The notes: generated from the sequence alone by a model not told the origin. A stretch of DNA of 64,000 nucleotides from Marinilabiliales bacterium (GCA_002869385.1 PKTB01000019.1:456-64455); one strand, 5' to 3'. Positions 41,461 to 51,106 are shown, counted from the first letter of the stretch. Made by a program: numbers and translations.

Positions 41461-43011
41461 GTGAAAGCAAAAATTCATAAATACATATATTTGGCAGGAC
41501 TATGCATAATTGCATTTTTTCTGCCACTAAGTGAATATATCACTAATGCTGCGACATTAATGATAATCACTAACTTTTTGCTTGAATTAAAATTTAAACA
41601 GAAGTTAAAAAAGCTCTGGGATAACAAATCTATATTGATATTTGTTTCAATATTTTTTGTTCACCTTCTTTGGCTAATTAATACTCAAAATTTTGAGTTT
41701 GCTTTTAATGATATCAGAATTAAATTGCCTCTTTTAGCTTTACCAATTGTGATAGGTGCGAGCGAAGCAATAAATAGAAAACAGTTAAACCTCATTGTTA
41801 GTTTATTTCTTGGAGGAGTATTAATAAGTACATTATCAGGTTTGTTTGTTTATTTTGATTTCATAGATAATCCAAATCCATATAATCTAAGAGATGTCTC
41901 TATTTTTATTAGTCATATCAGATTATCCCTTATGGTATGCCTTTCTGTTTTGATTATCTTTTATTTTATGCATGAACGACTGTTTTTTACAGGGTATAAA
42001 ACTGCACTTGCAATTGTACTAATAATCTGGTTTGTCGGGTTTCTTGTTATGATACAAGGTTTTACCGGATTAACGTCATTAGTGATTGTTGGTTTGGTTA
42101 GTCTTGCATATAAAGCAATATCTGAGCAAAAGCTTATCAGAAAAGTTATCTATTTTGTTTTTGTAATTGGAATTCCGCTATTATTGATTATATATTTAGG
42201 AGTACAGATTAAAACTTTTTATACCCCAACTATAGAACAATCAGAATATAAAACCCATACAGAATCTGGCAATGCTTATTATCATGATTTTGAATCAAAA
42301 TTGTTGGAAAATGGGAACTATATTTATGTAAATATCTGTGAAAAGGAGTTGTATTCAGAATGGAGTAAAAGAAGCGAAATTAGTCTTGATGGTGAAGACG
42401 GCAAAGGACAAAGTCAACTTCATACCTTAATACGATATTTGACATCCAGAGGGCTTACAAAAGATGCTAACGGAATTATAGAATTAAGTGATCAGGATAT
42501 TAGAAATATTGAAAATGGTTTTACAAATTACCGTTTTGTAAATAAGAATAATTTAAATCAGAGAGTATATAATATAATATGGCAGATTGATGTATATTCT
42601 AAAGGAGGTAATCCAAGTGGACACAGTATAACACAGAGGTTTGAGTACCTTAAGGCTGGTAGTATATTAGCATATCGCAATATCATTTTTGGTTTAGGTA
42701 CAGGAGATATAGATGACGCATACAAAGCTTTGTATTTAGAGAAAAGATCACAACTTGATTCTCAATACAGGCATAGAGCGCATAATCAATTTTTAACATT
42801 TTTTGTAACGTTCGGTAGTATTGGTGCGTTACTCTGTTTATTCGCTTTTTTCTATCCTGCAATAAGTGAGTTTAGCAATAAGAATTATTATTTTGCAGTA
42901 TTCTTTCTGATAGCTGTGCTTTCAATGATTACTGATGATACACTTGAAACAACAACAGGAGTTGTTTTTATTTCATATTTTTATTCGCTATTTTTGTGGG
43001 GCGAGAAATAA
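41461..43011 (+). CDS. O-antigen polymerase/ligase family membrane protein
   Basis: The 516-residue integral membrane protein has about ten hydrophobic segments and one large extracytoplasmic loop (about residues 255-390). The loop precedes the Wzy_C-like motif FGLGTGDIDDAY...HRAHNQFLTFFVTFGSIG. This layout matches O-antigen polymerases (Wzy) and ligases (WaaL), which act on undecaprenyl-linked glycans in the inner membrane. The start is GTG at 41461, the only start near the first hydrophobic segment. Polymerase and ligase cannot be told apart from sequence alone. Confidence 0.8.
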   Translation: MKAKIHKYIYLAGLCIIAFFLPLSEYITNAATLMIITNFLLELKFKQKLKKLWDNKSILIFVSIFFVHLLWLINTQNFEFAFNDIRIKLPLLALPIVIGASEAINRKQLNLIVSLFLGGVLISTLSGLFVYFDFIDNPNPYNLRDVSIFISHIRLSLMVCLSVLIIFYFMHERLFFTGYKTALAIVLIIWFVGFLVMIQGFTGLTSLVIVGLVSLAYKAISEQKLIRKVIYFVFVIGIPLLLIIYLGVQIKTFYTPTIEQSEYKTHTESGNAYYHDFESKLLENGNYIYVNICEKELYSEWSKRSEISLDGEDGKGQSQLHTLIRYLTSRGLTKDANGIIELSDQDIRNIENGFTNYRFVNKNNLNQRVYNIIWQIDVYSKGGNPSGHSITQRFEYLKAGSILAYRNIIFGLGTGDIDDAYKALYLEKRSQLDSQYRHRAHNQFLTFFVTFGSIGALLCLFAFFYPAISEFSNKNYYFAVFFLIAVLSMITDDTLETTTGVVFISYFYSLFLWGEK

Positions 43012-43032
43012 TTCATATTTAATAATTTGAAA

Positions 43033-43500
43033 ATGGAAAAAAAGGACTATATGAGGAAAGCGATAGAGCTTTCTATTAAAAATATGGAAAGGGGAGGTGG
43101 CCCTTTTGGTGCTGTAATCGTAAAGGATGGAGAGATTATTGCCGCATCAGCAAATAGTGTTACAATTGATAATGATCCAACTGCACATGCGGAAGTAAAC
43201 GCAATACGTGAAGAAACAAAAAAGCTGGGAACATTTGATTTAAGCGGTTGTGAAATTTACTCATCTTGCGAACCATGTCAAATGTGCTTAGGGGCAATTT
43301 ATTGGGCAAAAATTGATAGTCTTTATTTTGGGAATACAAAAAAGGACGCTGATGATATTGGATTTAGCGATAATTTTATTTATGAGGAAATAGATAAAGA
43401 TTATCAGCATCGTAACTTAAAAACCCAAACGATGATGAGAGACGAAGCAATAGAAGCTTTTAATATCTGGAAAAACAAAGAAGATAAAATAGAATATTAA
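43033..43500 (+). CDS. Nucleoside/guanine deaminase, tRNA-adenosine-deaminase-like fold
   Basis: The 155-residue zinc deaminase has HAEVNAIRE (zinc His and catalytic Glu) and SCEPCQMCLGAIYWAKI (two zinc cysteines). The sequence GGGPFGAVIVKDGEIIA and the C-terminal DEAIEAFNIW fit guanine deaminase (GuaD) of the cytidine-deaminase superfamily, which converts guanine to xanthine. The ATG at 43033 is preferred over an in-frame TTG at 43027. It precedes the alkyladenine glycosylase gene by 2 bp. Confidence 0.88.
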   Translation: MEKKDYMRKAIELSIKNMERGGGPFGAVIVKDGEIIAASANSVTIDNDPTAHAEVNAIREETKKLGTFDLSGCEIYSSCEPCQMCLGAIYWAKIDSLYFGNTKKDADDIGFSDNFIYEEIDKDYQHRNLKTQTMMRDEAIEAFNIWKNKEDKIEY

Positions 43501-43502
43501 AA

Positions 43503-44030
43503 ATGTACCTTTCAAAGGAGTTTTTAGATAGAGATGTTCTAGAAGTTGCTCACGATATGGTAGGTAAAATTCTAATCCGAAAACTTAATGACGGAAAGTA
43601 CTTGCGTTATCGAATAACTGAAACCGAAGCATATCGAGTTACAGACGATAAGGCGTGTCATGCTAATAAGGGTAGAACCCCTAGGACAGAAGTAATGTAT
43701 GGCGACCCCGGAACCATATATGTCTATTTAATTTATGGTATGTATTGGATGTTAAATTTTGTTACAGAAAAGAAAGATGTCCCACAAGCTGTTTTAATTA
43801 GAGGAGTAGAAGGATTTAATGGTCCGGGTAAATTGACCAAAGCTCTGGATATTGATAAAACATTTAATAGGGAGAGTATTATTAATAATAATCGTTTAAT
43901 AATTTTTGATGATAGATATGTGCCGGAGATTATCACTGCTCCACGTGTTGGAATAGATTATGCAGGCGAGGTGTGGGCTTCTAAACCTTGGCGTTTTATT
44001 GATAAAAGCCTATCAGATTTTAAACCTTAA
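43503..44030 (+). CDS. 3-methyladenine DNA glycosylase (AAG/MPG family)
   Basis: The 175-residue protein belongs to the alkyladenine DNA glycosylase family, which removes alkylated and deaminated purines. Family motifs are visible: ITETEAYRVTDDKACHA, GRTPRTEVMYGDPGTIYVY, YGMYWMLNFV and LIRGVEGFNGPGKLTKAL. It is slightly shorter than the usual 190-200 residues but retains the active-site segments. It is co-directional with the deaminase, separated by 2 bp, suggesting a base-damage/salvage operon. Confidence 0.92.
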   Translation: MYLSKEFLDRDVLEVAHDMVGKILIRKLNDGKYLRYRITETEAYRVTDDKACHANKGRTPRTEVMYGDPGTIYVYLIYGMYWMLNFVTEKKDVPQAVLIRGVEGFNGPGKLTKALDIDKTFNRESIINNNRLIIFDDRYVPEIITAPRVGIDYAGEVWASKPWRFIDKSLSDFKP

Positions 44031-44105
44031 AAGTATTGCTGCTTCTTAAACCAGACTATTATATTTTTATAATTTATTGTTGATCGGTCAGCCAACATCC
44101 GATAT

Positions 44106-44795
44106 TTAAATCATCCCCTCATCAGCAAAGCTGTAATATTCTTTATCCGCAACTATTATATGATCTAAAACTCGAATGTCAAATAGAGTAGAGGCATCCT
44201 TAATTTTATTTGTAATATCAATATCGTTTTTACTTGGAGTTTTGTTTCCTGAAGGATGATTATGAGCAATTATTATTGCTTGAGCTAATCTGTCTAATGC
44301 ATTCTTCATAATTAGTTTAATATCCATTACAGTTCCTGTTGTTCCTCCTTGACTTATCTTTATGCTGTCAATAATATAATTCCCTTGGTTTAAAAACAAT
44401 ATATGTATTTCTTCGTGTGGCAAGTCTGCTAATAATGCATGAAAGTAATTAAAAGCATCCGAACTAGAGCTAATCTTTTTTTGTTTAACGACATCTTGTA
44501 ATTTGCGTCTTTTCCCCAGTTCCAAAGCCGCAACAATACTGATTGCTTTTGCTTCTCCAACTCCTTGAAATTTCATTAACTCTTTGTATGACTTTTTACC
44601 AAGTGTGTTTAGATTATTATGGTAAGTGTTCAGAATATCTCTTGCAAGTTCAACAGCAGATTGTTTATGATTACCACTACTCAGTAAAATTGCAATTAGC
44701 TCCGAATCAGACAGGGAACCTGTTCCTTTCTTCATTAGTTTCTCACGTGGTCTGTCAGATTCAGCCCAATACTTTATTGATTTTCCTTTTTTCAT
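44106..44795 (-). CDS. radC: RadC family JAB-domain protein
   Basis: The 229-residue protein has an N-terminal helix-hairpin-helix region (KFQGVGEAKAISIVAALELG) and a C-terminal JAB/MPN metalloprotease-like domain with IIIAHNHPSGNKTPSKNDID, the HxHx7-SxxD motif. RadC was once linked to DNA repair; the role is not settled. It is on the minus strand, downstream of the rpsT terminator. Confidence 0.93.
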   Translation of the reverse strand: MKKGKSIKYWAESDRPREKLMKKGTGSLSDSELIAILLSSGNHKQSAVELARDILNTYHNNLNTLGKKSYKELMKFQGVGEAKAISIVAALELGKRRKLQDVVKQKKISSSSDAFNYFHALLADLPHEEIHILFLNQGNYIIDSIKISQGGTTGTVMDIKLIMKNALDRLAQAIIIAHNHPSGNKTPSKNDIDITNKIKDASTLFDIRVLDHIIVADKEYYSFADEGMI

Positions 44796-44851
44796 GTAAT
44801 TACGGTGTTGATGTAAAATTAATAAAAATACTGATTTATAGAAAATTGGGC

Positions 44852-44884
44852 ATAAAAAAAACTGCTCCCTTTTTAGGAAGCAGT
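44852..44884 (-). terminator. Rho-independent terminator of rpsT
   Basis: On the minus strand ACTGCTTCC (44884-44876) pairs with GGGAGCAGT (44869-44861), one G-T wobble, with a TAAAAA loop and a run of seven T downstream (44860-44854). It lies 24 bp after the rpsT stop. Confidence 0.85.
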
Positions 44885-44907
44885 CAATATATTTAAAACA
44901 AAAAATA

Positions 44908-45162
44908 CTATGCTAGCTCGTTAACGTGCTTTGTTAATGATGATTTGATGTTAGCTGCTTTATTATTGTGAATAATATTTTTCTTAGCTAACTTATCAAG
45001 CATTGCAACAACCTTTGGAAGCATTTCTTGAGCTTCAGCTTTGTTTGTAAGATTTCTTAACTTACGAACTGCATTACGAGTTGTACGTGCATAATATTTG
45101 TTATGTATTCTTCTAGCTTCAGATTGTCTGATTCTTTTCTTTGCTGACTGATGATGTGCCAT
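44908..45162 (-). CDS. rpsT: 30S ribosomal protein S20
   Basis: The 84-residue basic, helical protein starts [20 protein letters not shown] and continues [13 protein letters not shown], as in S20, which binds 16S rRNA in early 30S assembly. Size matches the family. It has its own promoter (45216-45245) and a strong terminator, so it is monocistronic. Confidence 0.96.
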   Translation of the reverse strand: MAHHQSAKKRIRQSEARRIHNKYYARTTRNAVRKLRNLTNKAEAQEMLPKVVAMLDKLAKKNIIHNNKAANIKSSLTKHVNELA

Positions 45163-45215
45163 AATATCTGTTCTTTCTAAAATTTGTTCTAAAAATCTGT
45201 CTTAAAATCGGACTG

Positions 45216-45245
45216 CAAATATACTATATTTTTTTTATTCAACAA
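45216..45245 (-). promoter_or_regulatory. Promoter of rpsT
   Basis: On the minus strand a -7 TATATTTG (45216-45223) is preceded by TTG (45243-45245) with a 19-bp spacer. A leader of about 50 bases precedes the ATG at 45162. Confidence 0.55.
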
Positions 45246-45321
45246 GTTTTCAATTAAATATTTTAAAAAATTGTTGTTTTCTATGGTATTATTTGGATTG
45301 AACGGTGTTTTGTTATATGTT

Positions 45322-47028
45322 TTACACAGCTCCATCATAATCAATTCCTTGCTTTTTGAGTAGTTTGTTTACATAAAATGCAAAGAATGTTAGGTAAGCA
45401 AATGCTGCAACTGGTAACCAGTAAGACATGTGAATTCCAAAGCCTTCTAAATTTGAGCCTGCCTGAAGATAATCAGCAATTTTCCCTTGCATAGGGGGTA
45501 GAACTGCACCACCTAAAATCATCATTACAAGGAATGCAGAACCCTGAGTTGTGTATTTTCCCAATCCGGCTAATGAAAGATTAAATATCGCAGGCCACAT
45601 AATTGAACAGAAAAGGCCTCCACTCATAAATGCATAAACAGCAATGTTTCCTGTTGTAAAAATCCCAATCATCATCATTGCCATACAAAGTATGCCAAAA
45701 GTCAATAATGTTTTGGCAGGTTTATTTTTAGTAAAAGCAAATGCTGCTATTTGTACGAAAACAAGTAAAATATAGTAAAGTAATGGTTTAATATCATATT
45801 GTGAAACTGCGTTTACACCAAGTACAATTCCAAAGGCCACAAGTGGAACAACAATCATTAATACCTTTCGTGTATTGTTTTTTAAATTAAAAGCAGCTAA
45901 TGAGCCAGTCCATCTACCAATCATTAAACTTCCCCAATACATTGAAATAAATGGTGCCACCTCACTTGCTTTATACCCGCCAAAAGCAGGCTTGTGAAGT
46001 AATTCTCCAAAATTACTTACTATTGCAACTTCTACACCAACATAAACAAATATTGCCAACATGCCGAGAACTAATTGAGGATATTGCATTGCTCCCCAAC
46101 CTTTTGGATTTTTGCTAGCTCTGGATTTTATAAAAAGTAGAGAAATAACAACAACAGCAAGAGCACCCAATAGCCAGCCTAGTCTATATGTCTCTAATTC
46201 CAGTAAAGCATCTTTGGCTAAGTTCGAAACATCTTTATTATAAGACTGAAATACCGGTGCAAACATTACTATTAGCAATATTGTCATTATGATTAGGGCA
46301 TAAAATGCTTTTTGAGATTTTTCTGTTTTTTCTTTAGATATTCCAGCAGGTACTTTTTTGGAAAAGAAGAATAGAGCTGCAGCCGAAAGAAATAATAACC
46401 CAACAGCAGAATATAAAATAATTACTTTGTCAAGTCCTAGAGAAGCAATTTTATCATCTGTTATTGCTTCAGTAGAACCAAATAAAGCAATAGCAACTAC
46501 TATAGGTCCGATAGCTGTACCAAAAGAATTTATTCCACCACCAAGATTAATTCTTCCTGCTCCAGTTGCAGGATCACCAAGCGATATAGCAAATGGATTA
46601 TCAGCGGTTTGCTGTAAAGAGAACCCTAGAGCAACAATAAATAATCCTAAAAGCATGCCTGTAAATGCGTTAGCTTCTACAGCAAAAATCATTGCAGCAG
46701 CTCCCAATGCAGAAAACAACAATCCAAAAACAATCGATTTCTTATAACCCATTTTTGCAACCGGATCATTACCACCAAATGCACCAAATGCAAATAATGC
46801 TAGAGCTCCCATATAGTATGCGAGATAAAATGCAAAGTCAATAAGCTGCGATTGAAACTGATCTAGTGAGAAATAATGCTTGCAGAATGGAATGAAAACA
46901 GAATTTCCTGCTGCAATAAACCCCCAAAAGAAAAATACGGATACTAATACTGTTAATGCCGGATAATTTGTTGCTTGTCCGGTACTTTGAGCACTGCTTG
47001 AATTAACGTCTGTTACAGAACCTGCCAT
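45322..47028 (-). CDS. MFS sugar transporter, FucP/GluP type
   Basis: The 568-residue inner-membrane protein has at least 12 hydrophobic segments and the sugar:H+ symporter motifs NPFAISLGDPATGAGRINLG, GGGINSFGTAIGPIV and GGAVLPPMQGKIADYLQ found in the FucP (L-fucose, glucose/galactose) group. It is longer than FucP (about 430) because of extra hydrophobic segments in the middle and near the C-terminus. An ATG at 47052 lies inside a minus-strand -7 box (47050-47057), so the start is set at 47028 (MAGSVTDVNSSS). The substrate is unknown. Confidence 0.85.
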   Translation of the reverse strand: MAGSVTDVNSSSAQSTGQATNYPALTVLVSVFFFWGFIAAGNSVFIPFCKHYFSLDQFQSQLIDFAFYLAYYMGALALFAFGAFGGNDPVAKMGYKKSIVFGLLFSALGAAAMIFAVEANAFTGMLLGLFIVALGFSLQQTADNPFAISLGDPATGAGRINLGGGINSFGTAIGPIVVAIALFGSTEAITDDKIASLGLDKVIILYSAVGLLFLSAAALFFFSKKVPAGISKEKTEKSQKAFYALIIMTILLIVMFAPVFQSYNKDVSNLAKDALLELETYRLGWLLGALAVVVISLLFIKSRASKNPKGWGAMQYPQLVLGMLAIFVYVGVEVAIVSNFGELLHKPAFGGYKASEVAPFISMYWGSLMIGRWTGSLAAFNLKNNTRKVLMIVVPLVAFGIVLGVNAVSQYDIKPLLYYILLVFVQIAAFAFTKNKPAKTLLTFGILCMAMMMIGIFTTGNIAVYAFMSGGLFCSIMWPAIFNLSLAGLGKYTTQGSAFLVMMILGGAVLPPMQGKIADYLQAGSNLEGFGIHMSYWLPVAAFAYLTFFAFYVNKLLKKQGIDYDGAV

Positions 47029-47049
47029 AATTGTAGTTTTTCGAAAACA

Positions 47050-47057
47050 CAAAAGTA
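47050..47057 (-). promoter_or_regulatory. -7 box (TACTTTTG) of the MFS gene
   Basis: The minus strand reads TACTTTTG, fitting TAnnTTTG, 21 bp before the start at 47028. Confidence 0.5.
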
Positions 47058-47116
47058 AAAATATTATCTTAATTATTATGGTGTCAGGTTTTATTAGATT
47101 AACAATTTTATGATTT

Positions 47117-47130
47117 TGAAAACGTTTATT
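47117..47130. promoter_or_regulatory. Possible LacI-family operator near MFS promoter
   Basis: TGAAAACGTTTATT contains the palindromic core AAACGTTT with a central CG, as in many LacI/GalR operators. It lies about 60 bp upstream of the -7 box of the sugar transporter gene. One half-site is imperfect and no LacI-family gene is in the window. Confidence 0.3.
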
Positions 47131-47263
47131 AGCAAGATTTAGCGAATGATAATAGATAATTGTTATAATATTCGTGTATCACTGATAGTATTCTATGCAA
47201 TTAGTGTGTACTTAAGGCTCAAAAAATCATTTATGTATCTGTGTCTTTTATTCTAGATTTTAA

Positions 47264-47271
47264 TACCTTTG
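47264..47271 (+). promoter_or_regulatory. -7 box (TACCTTTG) of gltX
   Basis: The sequence TACCTTTG is an exact TAnnTTTG match 22 bp before the gltX ATG. The -33 region has no clear TTTG. Confidence 0.5.
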
Positions 47272-47293
47272 CGAGCGATAAAATTATTGATTT

Positions 47294-48796
47294 ATGACAA
47301 GAGTAAGATTTGCACCGAGTCCGACAGGACCACTTCATATCGGAGGAGTTAGAACAGCATTATTTAACTATCTTTTTGCTAAGAAAAATGGCGGAAAAAT
47401 GATTCTTCGTATCGAAGATACAGATCAAACAAGATTTGTACAAGGTGCAGAAGAGTATATTATGGAATCTTTAAACTGGTTAGGAATTAAATTTGACGAA
47501 GGTATTCGTGAAGGTGGAGAATATGGACCATATCGCCAGAGTGAGCGTAAAGATATCTATGCTAAGTATGCCAAACAATTGCTTAAGTCTGGTTGGGCAT
47601 ACATGGCTTTTGATACTCCTGAAGAACTGGATAAGCTAAGAGCAGATGCTGAGCAAAACAAAGAGATTTTTGTTTATAACCAGAAGACTCGGAAGAATCT
47701 TAGAAATAGTCTTTCGCTGTCGTCAGATGAGGTAGAAAACTTGCTTGCAAACAATACTCCTTATGTTCTAAGATTTAAAATGCCTGAGAATACTGTTGTA
47801 GAACTTAAAGATATTATCCGTGGTGATGTAAAATTTAACACTAATGAACTTGATGATAAAGTCTTAATGAAAACAGATGGATTACCTACTTATCATCTTG
47901 CAAATATTGTTGACGATCACCTTATGGAAATAACACATGTTATTAGAGGTGAGGAGTGGTTGCCATCACTACCTTTACATTATTTATTATATGAAGCATT
48001 TGGATGGGAAAAACCTCAATTTGCTCACTTGCCATTAATATTGAAACCTACTGGCAAAGGAAAACTTAGTAAACGCGATGGAGATAAAATGGGATTTCCA
48101 GTTTTTCCAATTGAATGGAATGCCGGTGATGAAGTTTTCCGTGGTTATCGTGAAGATGGATATTTTACTGAAGCAGTTGTGAATATGCTTGCTCTTTTAG
48201 GTTGGAATCCGGGAACTGAACAGGAAATATTTAGTATGAATGAACTAATTCAGGCATTTTCACTTGATAGAGTAGGAAAGAGTGGCTCTCGTTTTGATCC
48301 TGAGAAAACAAAATGGTTTAATCATCATTATCTTAATGAAAAATCTGGCGAAGATTTAGCTGATCGATTTAAGCAGGTTCTGGAAGAAAAAGGCATAAAT
48401 ACTGATGGAAACCTTATTATTAGAATTTGTGACATGCTTAAAGAGCGTGTAAACTTTGTTCCTGAACTTTGGAATGAATCATATTTCTTTTTTGAAGCAC
48501 CTGCCGAATATGACGAGAAGTTTATGAAGAAAGCTGTTAAAGATGATACAAAAGATTTAATGTCAGAGCTAATTGTTAGGCTTCAAGGTGTGGATGGTTT
48601 TACTTCTGAAAAAACCGAAGCGGTTGTAAAAGAGTGGATTCAAAGCATGGAAATTGGTTTTGGAAAGGTCATGTCACCTTTTCGCTTGGCGCTTGTTGGT
48701 GCAGGAAAAGGCCCTCATGTTTTTGATATTATTGAGATAATTGGTAAAGAGGAGACAATCTTAAGATTAGAAAAGTTCTTAAGTAAGATATCTTAA
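47294..48796 (+). CDS. gltX: Glutamyl-tRNA synthetase
   Basis: This 500-residue class I aminoacyl-tRNA synthetase charges tRNA(Glu). It contains the HIGH-type motif FAPSPTGPLHIGG (residues about 6-18), the GEEWLPSLPLHYLLYEAFGW segment and the KMSKS-equivalent KLSKRDGDKMGFPVFP near residue 258. The last 120 residues form the anticodon-binding region. Full length, with its own promoter and terminator. The gene is free of internal stops. Confidence 0.97.
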   Translation: MTRVRFAPSPTGPLHIGGVRTALFNYLFAKKNGGKMILRIEDTDQTRFVQGAEEYIMESLNWLGIKFDEGIREGGEYGPYRQSERKDIYAKYAKQLLKSGWAYMAFDTPEELDKLRADAEQNKEIFVYNQKTRKNLRNSLSLSSDEVENLLANNTPYVLRFKMPENTVVELKDIIRGDVKFNTNELDDKVLMKTDGLPTYHLANIVDDHLMEITHVIRGEEWLPSLPLHYLLYEAFGWEKPQFAHLPLILKPTGKGKLSKRDGDKMGFPVFPIEWNAGDEVFRGYREDGYFTEAVVNMLALLGWNPGTEQEIFSMNELIQAFSLDRVGKSGSRFDPEKTKWFNHHYLNEKSGEDLADRFKQVLEEKGINTDGNLIIRICDMLKERVNFVPELWNESYFFFEAPAEYDEKFMKKAVKDDTKDLMSELIVRLQGVDGFTSEKTEAVVKEWIQSMEIGFGKVMSPFRLALVGAGKGPHVFDIIEIIGKEETILRLEKFLSKIS

Positions 48797-48820
48797 AAGA
48801 AATATTTATCTTATTTTGTG

Positions 48821-48846
48821 AAGGCTTCTTGATGAAGCCTTTTTTC
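48821..48846 (+). terminator. Rho-independent terminator of gltX
   Basis: AAGGCTTC (48821-48828) pairs with GAAGCCTT (48834-48841) around a TTGAT loop and is followed by a run of T. Confidence 0.85.
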
Positions 48847-49046
48847 TTTAAAACATCTTAAACTTTGGCAGTATTTACATTAGAATATCCTGATTGTAAA
48901 ATAATTATCTCCATTCACCCTTGTAAATTACCCATTTACCGAAAGGTTAATAAAATCTTGAGTCTTAAGAATACTTTTGTAATTGAGAAAGTTTTCAAAG
49001 TTTTAATATGCTTAAACAATAGTATTAAATATTTGTTAAAGTTTAA

Positions 49047-49084
49047 TAGAAAACTTTTAAAACCGAAATAGTTTTCTAGTTTTG
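49047..49084 (+). promoter_or_regulatory. Promoter and inverted repeat (putative TetR operator) of the efflux operon
   Basis: A -7 box TAGTTTTG lies at 49077-49084, 11 bp before the tetR ATG. Perfect 9-bp arms TAGAAAACT (49047-49055) and AGTTTTCTA (49070-49078) flank a 14-bp spacer and overlap the -7 box. A regulator bound here would occlude RNA polymerase, as expected for autorepression by the adjacent TetR-type protein; the binding itself is inferred. Confidence 0.55.
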
Positions 49085-49095
49085 CAAATTGAATT

Positions 49096-49698
49096 ATGGA
49101 CACAAGATTAAGAATATTACAAGAAGCGGGCATGCTTTTTTCAAAGTATGGTATTCGAAGTGTTACTATGGATTCAATAGCGAATGAATTAGGAATATCC
49201 AAAAGAACACTTTACGAAATTTTTACTGATAAGGATGACTTAGTAATGCAAGCAATCCAGGAAGGAAGTAAACATCATAAAAAAGTTTGTCGCAAGATTA
49301 TTTCTGAAAGTGATAATGTTATAGATGCTATATTTAAAATTTTCACATTAAACAATGAGACTTTTGGAAAAATGAATCCATTGTTTTTTGAGGATTTAAA
49401 AAAATACCATTCACAGATATTTAAACAAATACAGCAAAAGGGTGATATCCGTGATTATAAATTGACTGAAAAGCTTTTAGAAAGAGGAGCTTCTGAAGGA
49501 ATATTTGATGATAATTTAGATTTTATAATCATCAATTTATTTGTGCATAAGTTGGTTGACCTCCTTCATGAGACAGAGTTTGAAGACTTTAGTAAAAATG
49601 AAATAGGTAAATCAGTAATAATTACTTATTTATTAGGAATTTCAACAAAAACAGGACGAGATTTAATAGATAAGTATTTAGAAAATTATAATAATTAA
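49096..49698 (+). CDS. TetR/AcrR-family transcriptional regulator
   Basis: The 200-residue protein has an N-terminal TetR helix-turn-helix (LFSKYGIRSVTMDSIANELG, then ISKRTLYEIFTDKDDL; residues about 14-50) and a helical ligand-binding domain. It is the first gene of a tetR-tolC-mfp-rnd operon, 3 bp before the outer-membrane gene, and is the likely local repressor of that pump. The inverted repeat in its promoter is the candidate operator. The inducer is unknown. Confidence 0.9.
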   Translation: MDTRLRILQEAGMLFSKYGIRSVTMDSIANELGISKRTLYEIFTDKDDLVMQAIQEGSKHHKKVCRKIISESDNVIDAIFKIFTLNNETFGKMNPLFFEDLKKYHSQIFKQIQQKGDIRDYKLTEKLLERGASEGIFDDNLDFIIINLFVHKLVDLLHETEFEDFSKNEIGKSVIITYLLGISTKTGRDLIDKYLENYNN

Positions 49699-49701
49699 TA
49701 A

Positions 49702-51084
49702 GTGATGATAAAAAAGATAGGAATTTTACTTGTATTCATTTTACCCGGGCTTTTATTTGCTCAAAACTCCGGTGTAATTGAATTGAGTTTAAGAGAAGCT
49801 CAGGATTATGCGATGGAGAACAATAAGAGCCTTCGCAACACTTACACTGATGTTCAGATATCTGAACAGCAAATTTGGGAAGCTATAAGCCAGGGATTAC
49901 CTCAGGTTTCAGCAACTGTTGATTATACTAATTTCTTCAATTATGAGATTGAATTTGGAATGGGTGGTGAATCTACAACTCCAGACATTGATTTTACTGT
50001 ATTAGATGCCGGAGATTTGCAAATTCTAACTTTCTTGCAAGAAGCAATGGGAACTGGTTCTACAACAATTACGATGAATAATTCTTCTAGTGCTAAGTTA
50101 CAATTAACTCAATTAATTTTTAGTGGTCAATACCTTACAGTAATTCAGTTAGCTAAGGTAGGTAAGATATTAGCTGAAAAGAATGTAGTTAAGTCGGAAA
50201 TTGACATTAGAGAATCAGTTATAGGAACATACTATTTGAGTTTACTTACGGAGAAGTCATTAGAATTAATTAGAGCTAATCTTGATAATTTGCAACAAAC
50301 TCTTGTTCAGACAGAAGCACTTTTAAAAGCTGGTATGATTGAAGCAACAGATGTTGATAAAATAAATATGTCAATAATAATGCTTGAAAATACCGAAAGG
50401 TCTCTTTTGCGCAATGTTGAGTTAAATAAAAATATAATGAGATTTCAGTTAGGTCTTGACAATGATGTTGATATTGTTTTGACTGAGAGTTTCGATGATG
50501 TTATGGAAAACATGGACATGTCAAATCTGTTACTAGGAGAATTTGATCCGTCACAGAATATTAATATTCAGATGATGGAAATACAGGAAGATATGACACA
50601 GAAAATGGTAGATCTTGAAAAATGGAATTATGCGCCAACATTAGTAGGTGTTTATAATTATAATCAGAAGCTCTTAACAACAGATTTTGATATGAATCCA
50701 AAGAATCTCGTTAGTTTAAGCTTATCTGTACCAATATTTTCAAGTGGGATGCGTAAATCAAAGGTAGAGCAAAGACAATTGGAGCTTTATAAAATGCAAA
50801 ACAATAAAGAGATTGTTACGGACCAGCTTGTTATGCAGGAAAAGCAATTTAAATTCAATCTCACAACTGCAATAGAACAATATGAAAGTCAAAAGGCTAA
50901 TGTAGAACTTGCAGAAAGAATCTATAAAAATACTGAATTTAAGTTCAGAAATGGAGTTCTTTCTAGTTTTGATTTGATACAAGCAAATGCAAGTTTATTA
51001 GAGGCTCAGAATAATTATATTTCTGCTTGTATGGAATTACTGCAGGCAAAATTACAATACGATAAACTATATAATAAAATTTAA
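49702..51084 (+). CDS. TolC-family outer-membrane efflux protein
   Basis: The 460-residue protein has a signal peptide (GILLVFILPGLLFAQ) and the two-fold repeated OEP/TolC pattern of long helices (SLREAQDYAMENNKSLRN ... and YKNTEFKFRNGVLSSFDLIQ ...). It forms the trimeric outer-membrane channel of the RND efflux system encoded downstream. Length is normal. Confidence 0.92.
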   Translation: MMIKKIGILLVFILPGLLFAQNSGVIELSLREAQDYAMENNKSLRNTYTDVQISEQQIWEAISQGLPQVSATVDYTNFFNYEIEFGMGGESTTPDIDFTVLDAGDLQILTFLQEAMGTGSTTITMNNSSSAKLQLTQLIFSGQYLTVIQLAKVGKILAEKNVVKSEIDIRESVIGTYYLSLLTEKSLELIRANLDNLQQTLVQTEALLKAGMIEATDVDKINMSIIMLENTERSLLRNVELNKNIMRFQLGLDNDVDIVLTESFDDVMENMDMSNLLLGEFDPSQNINIQMMEIQEDMTQKMVDLEKWNYAPTLVGVYNYNQKLLTTDFDMNPKNLVSLSLSVPIFSSGMRKSKVEQRQLELYKMQNNKEIVTDQLVMQEKQFKFNLTTAIEQYESQKANVELAERIYKNTEFKFRNGVLSSFDLIQANASLLEAQNNYISACMELLQAKLQYDKLYNKI

Positions 51085-51106
51085 AAAATACTAAATACGA
51101 AGCGAA

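Noticed and set aside
47026-47052. Upstream start of the MFS gene at 47052
   Set aside because: It is inside the -7 box at 47050-47057.
48865-49071. Plus-strand 68-codon frame between gltX and tetR
   Set aside because: It covers the tetR promoter and inverted repeat, and has no start context or homology; it looks like chance in AT-rich DNA.
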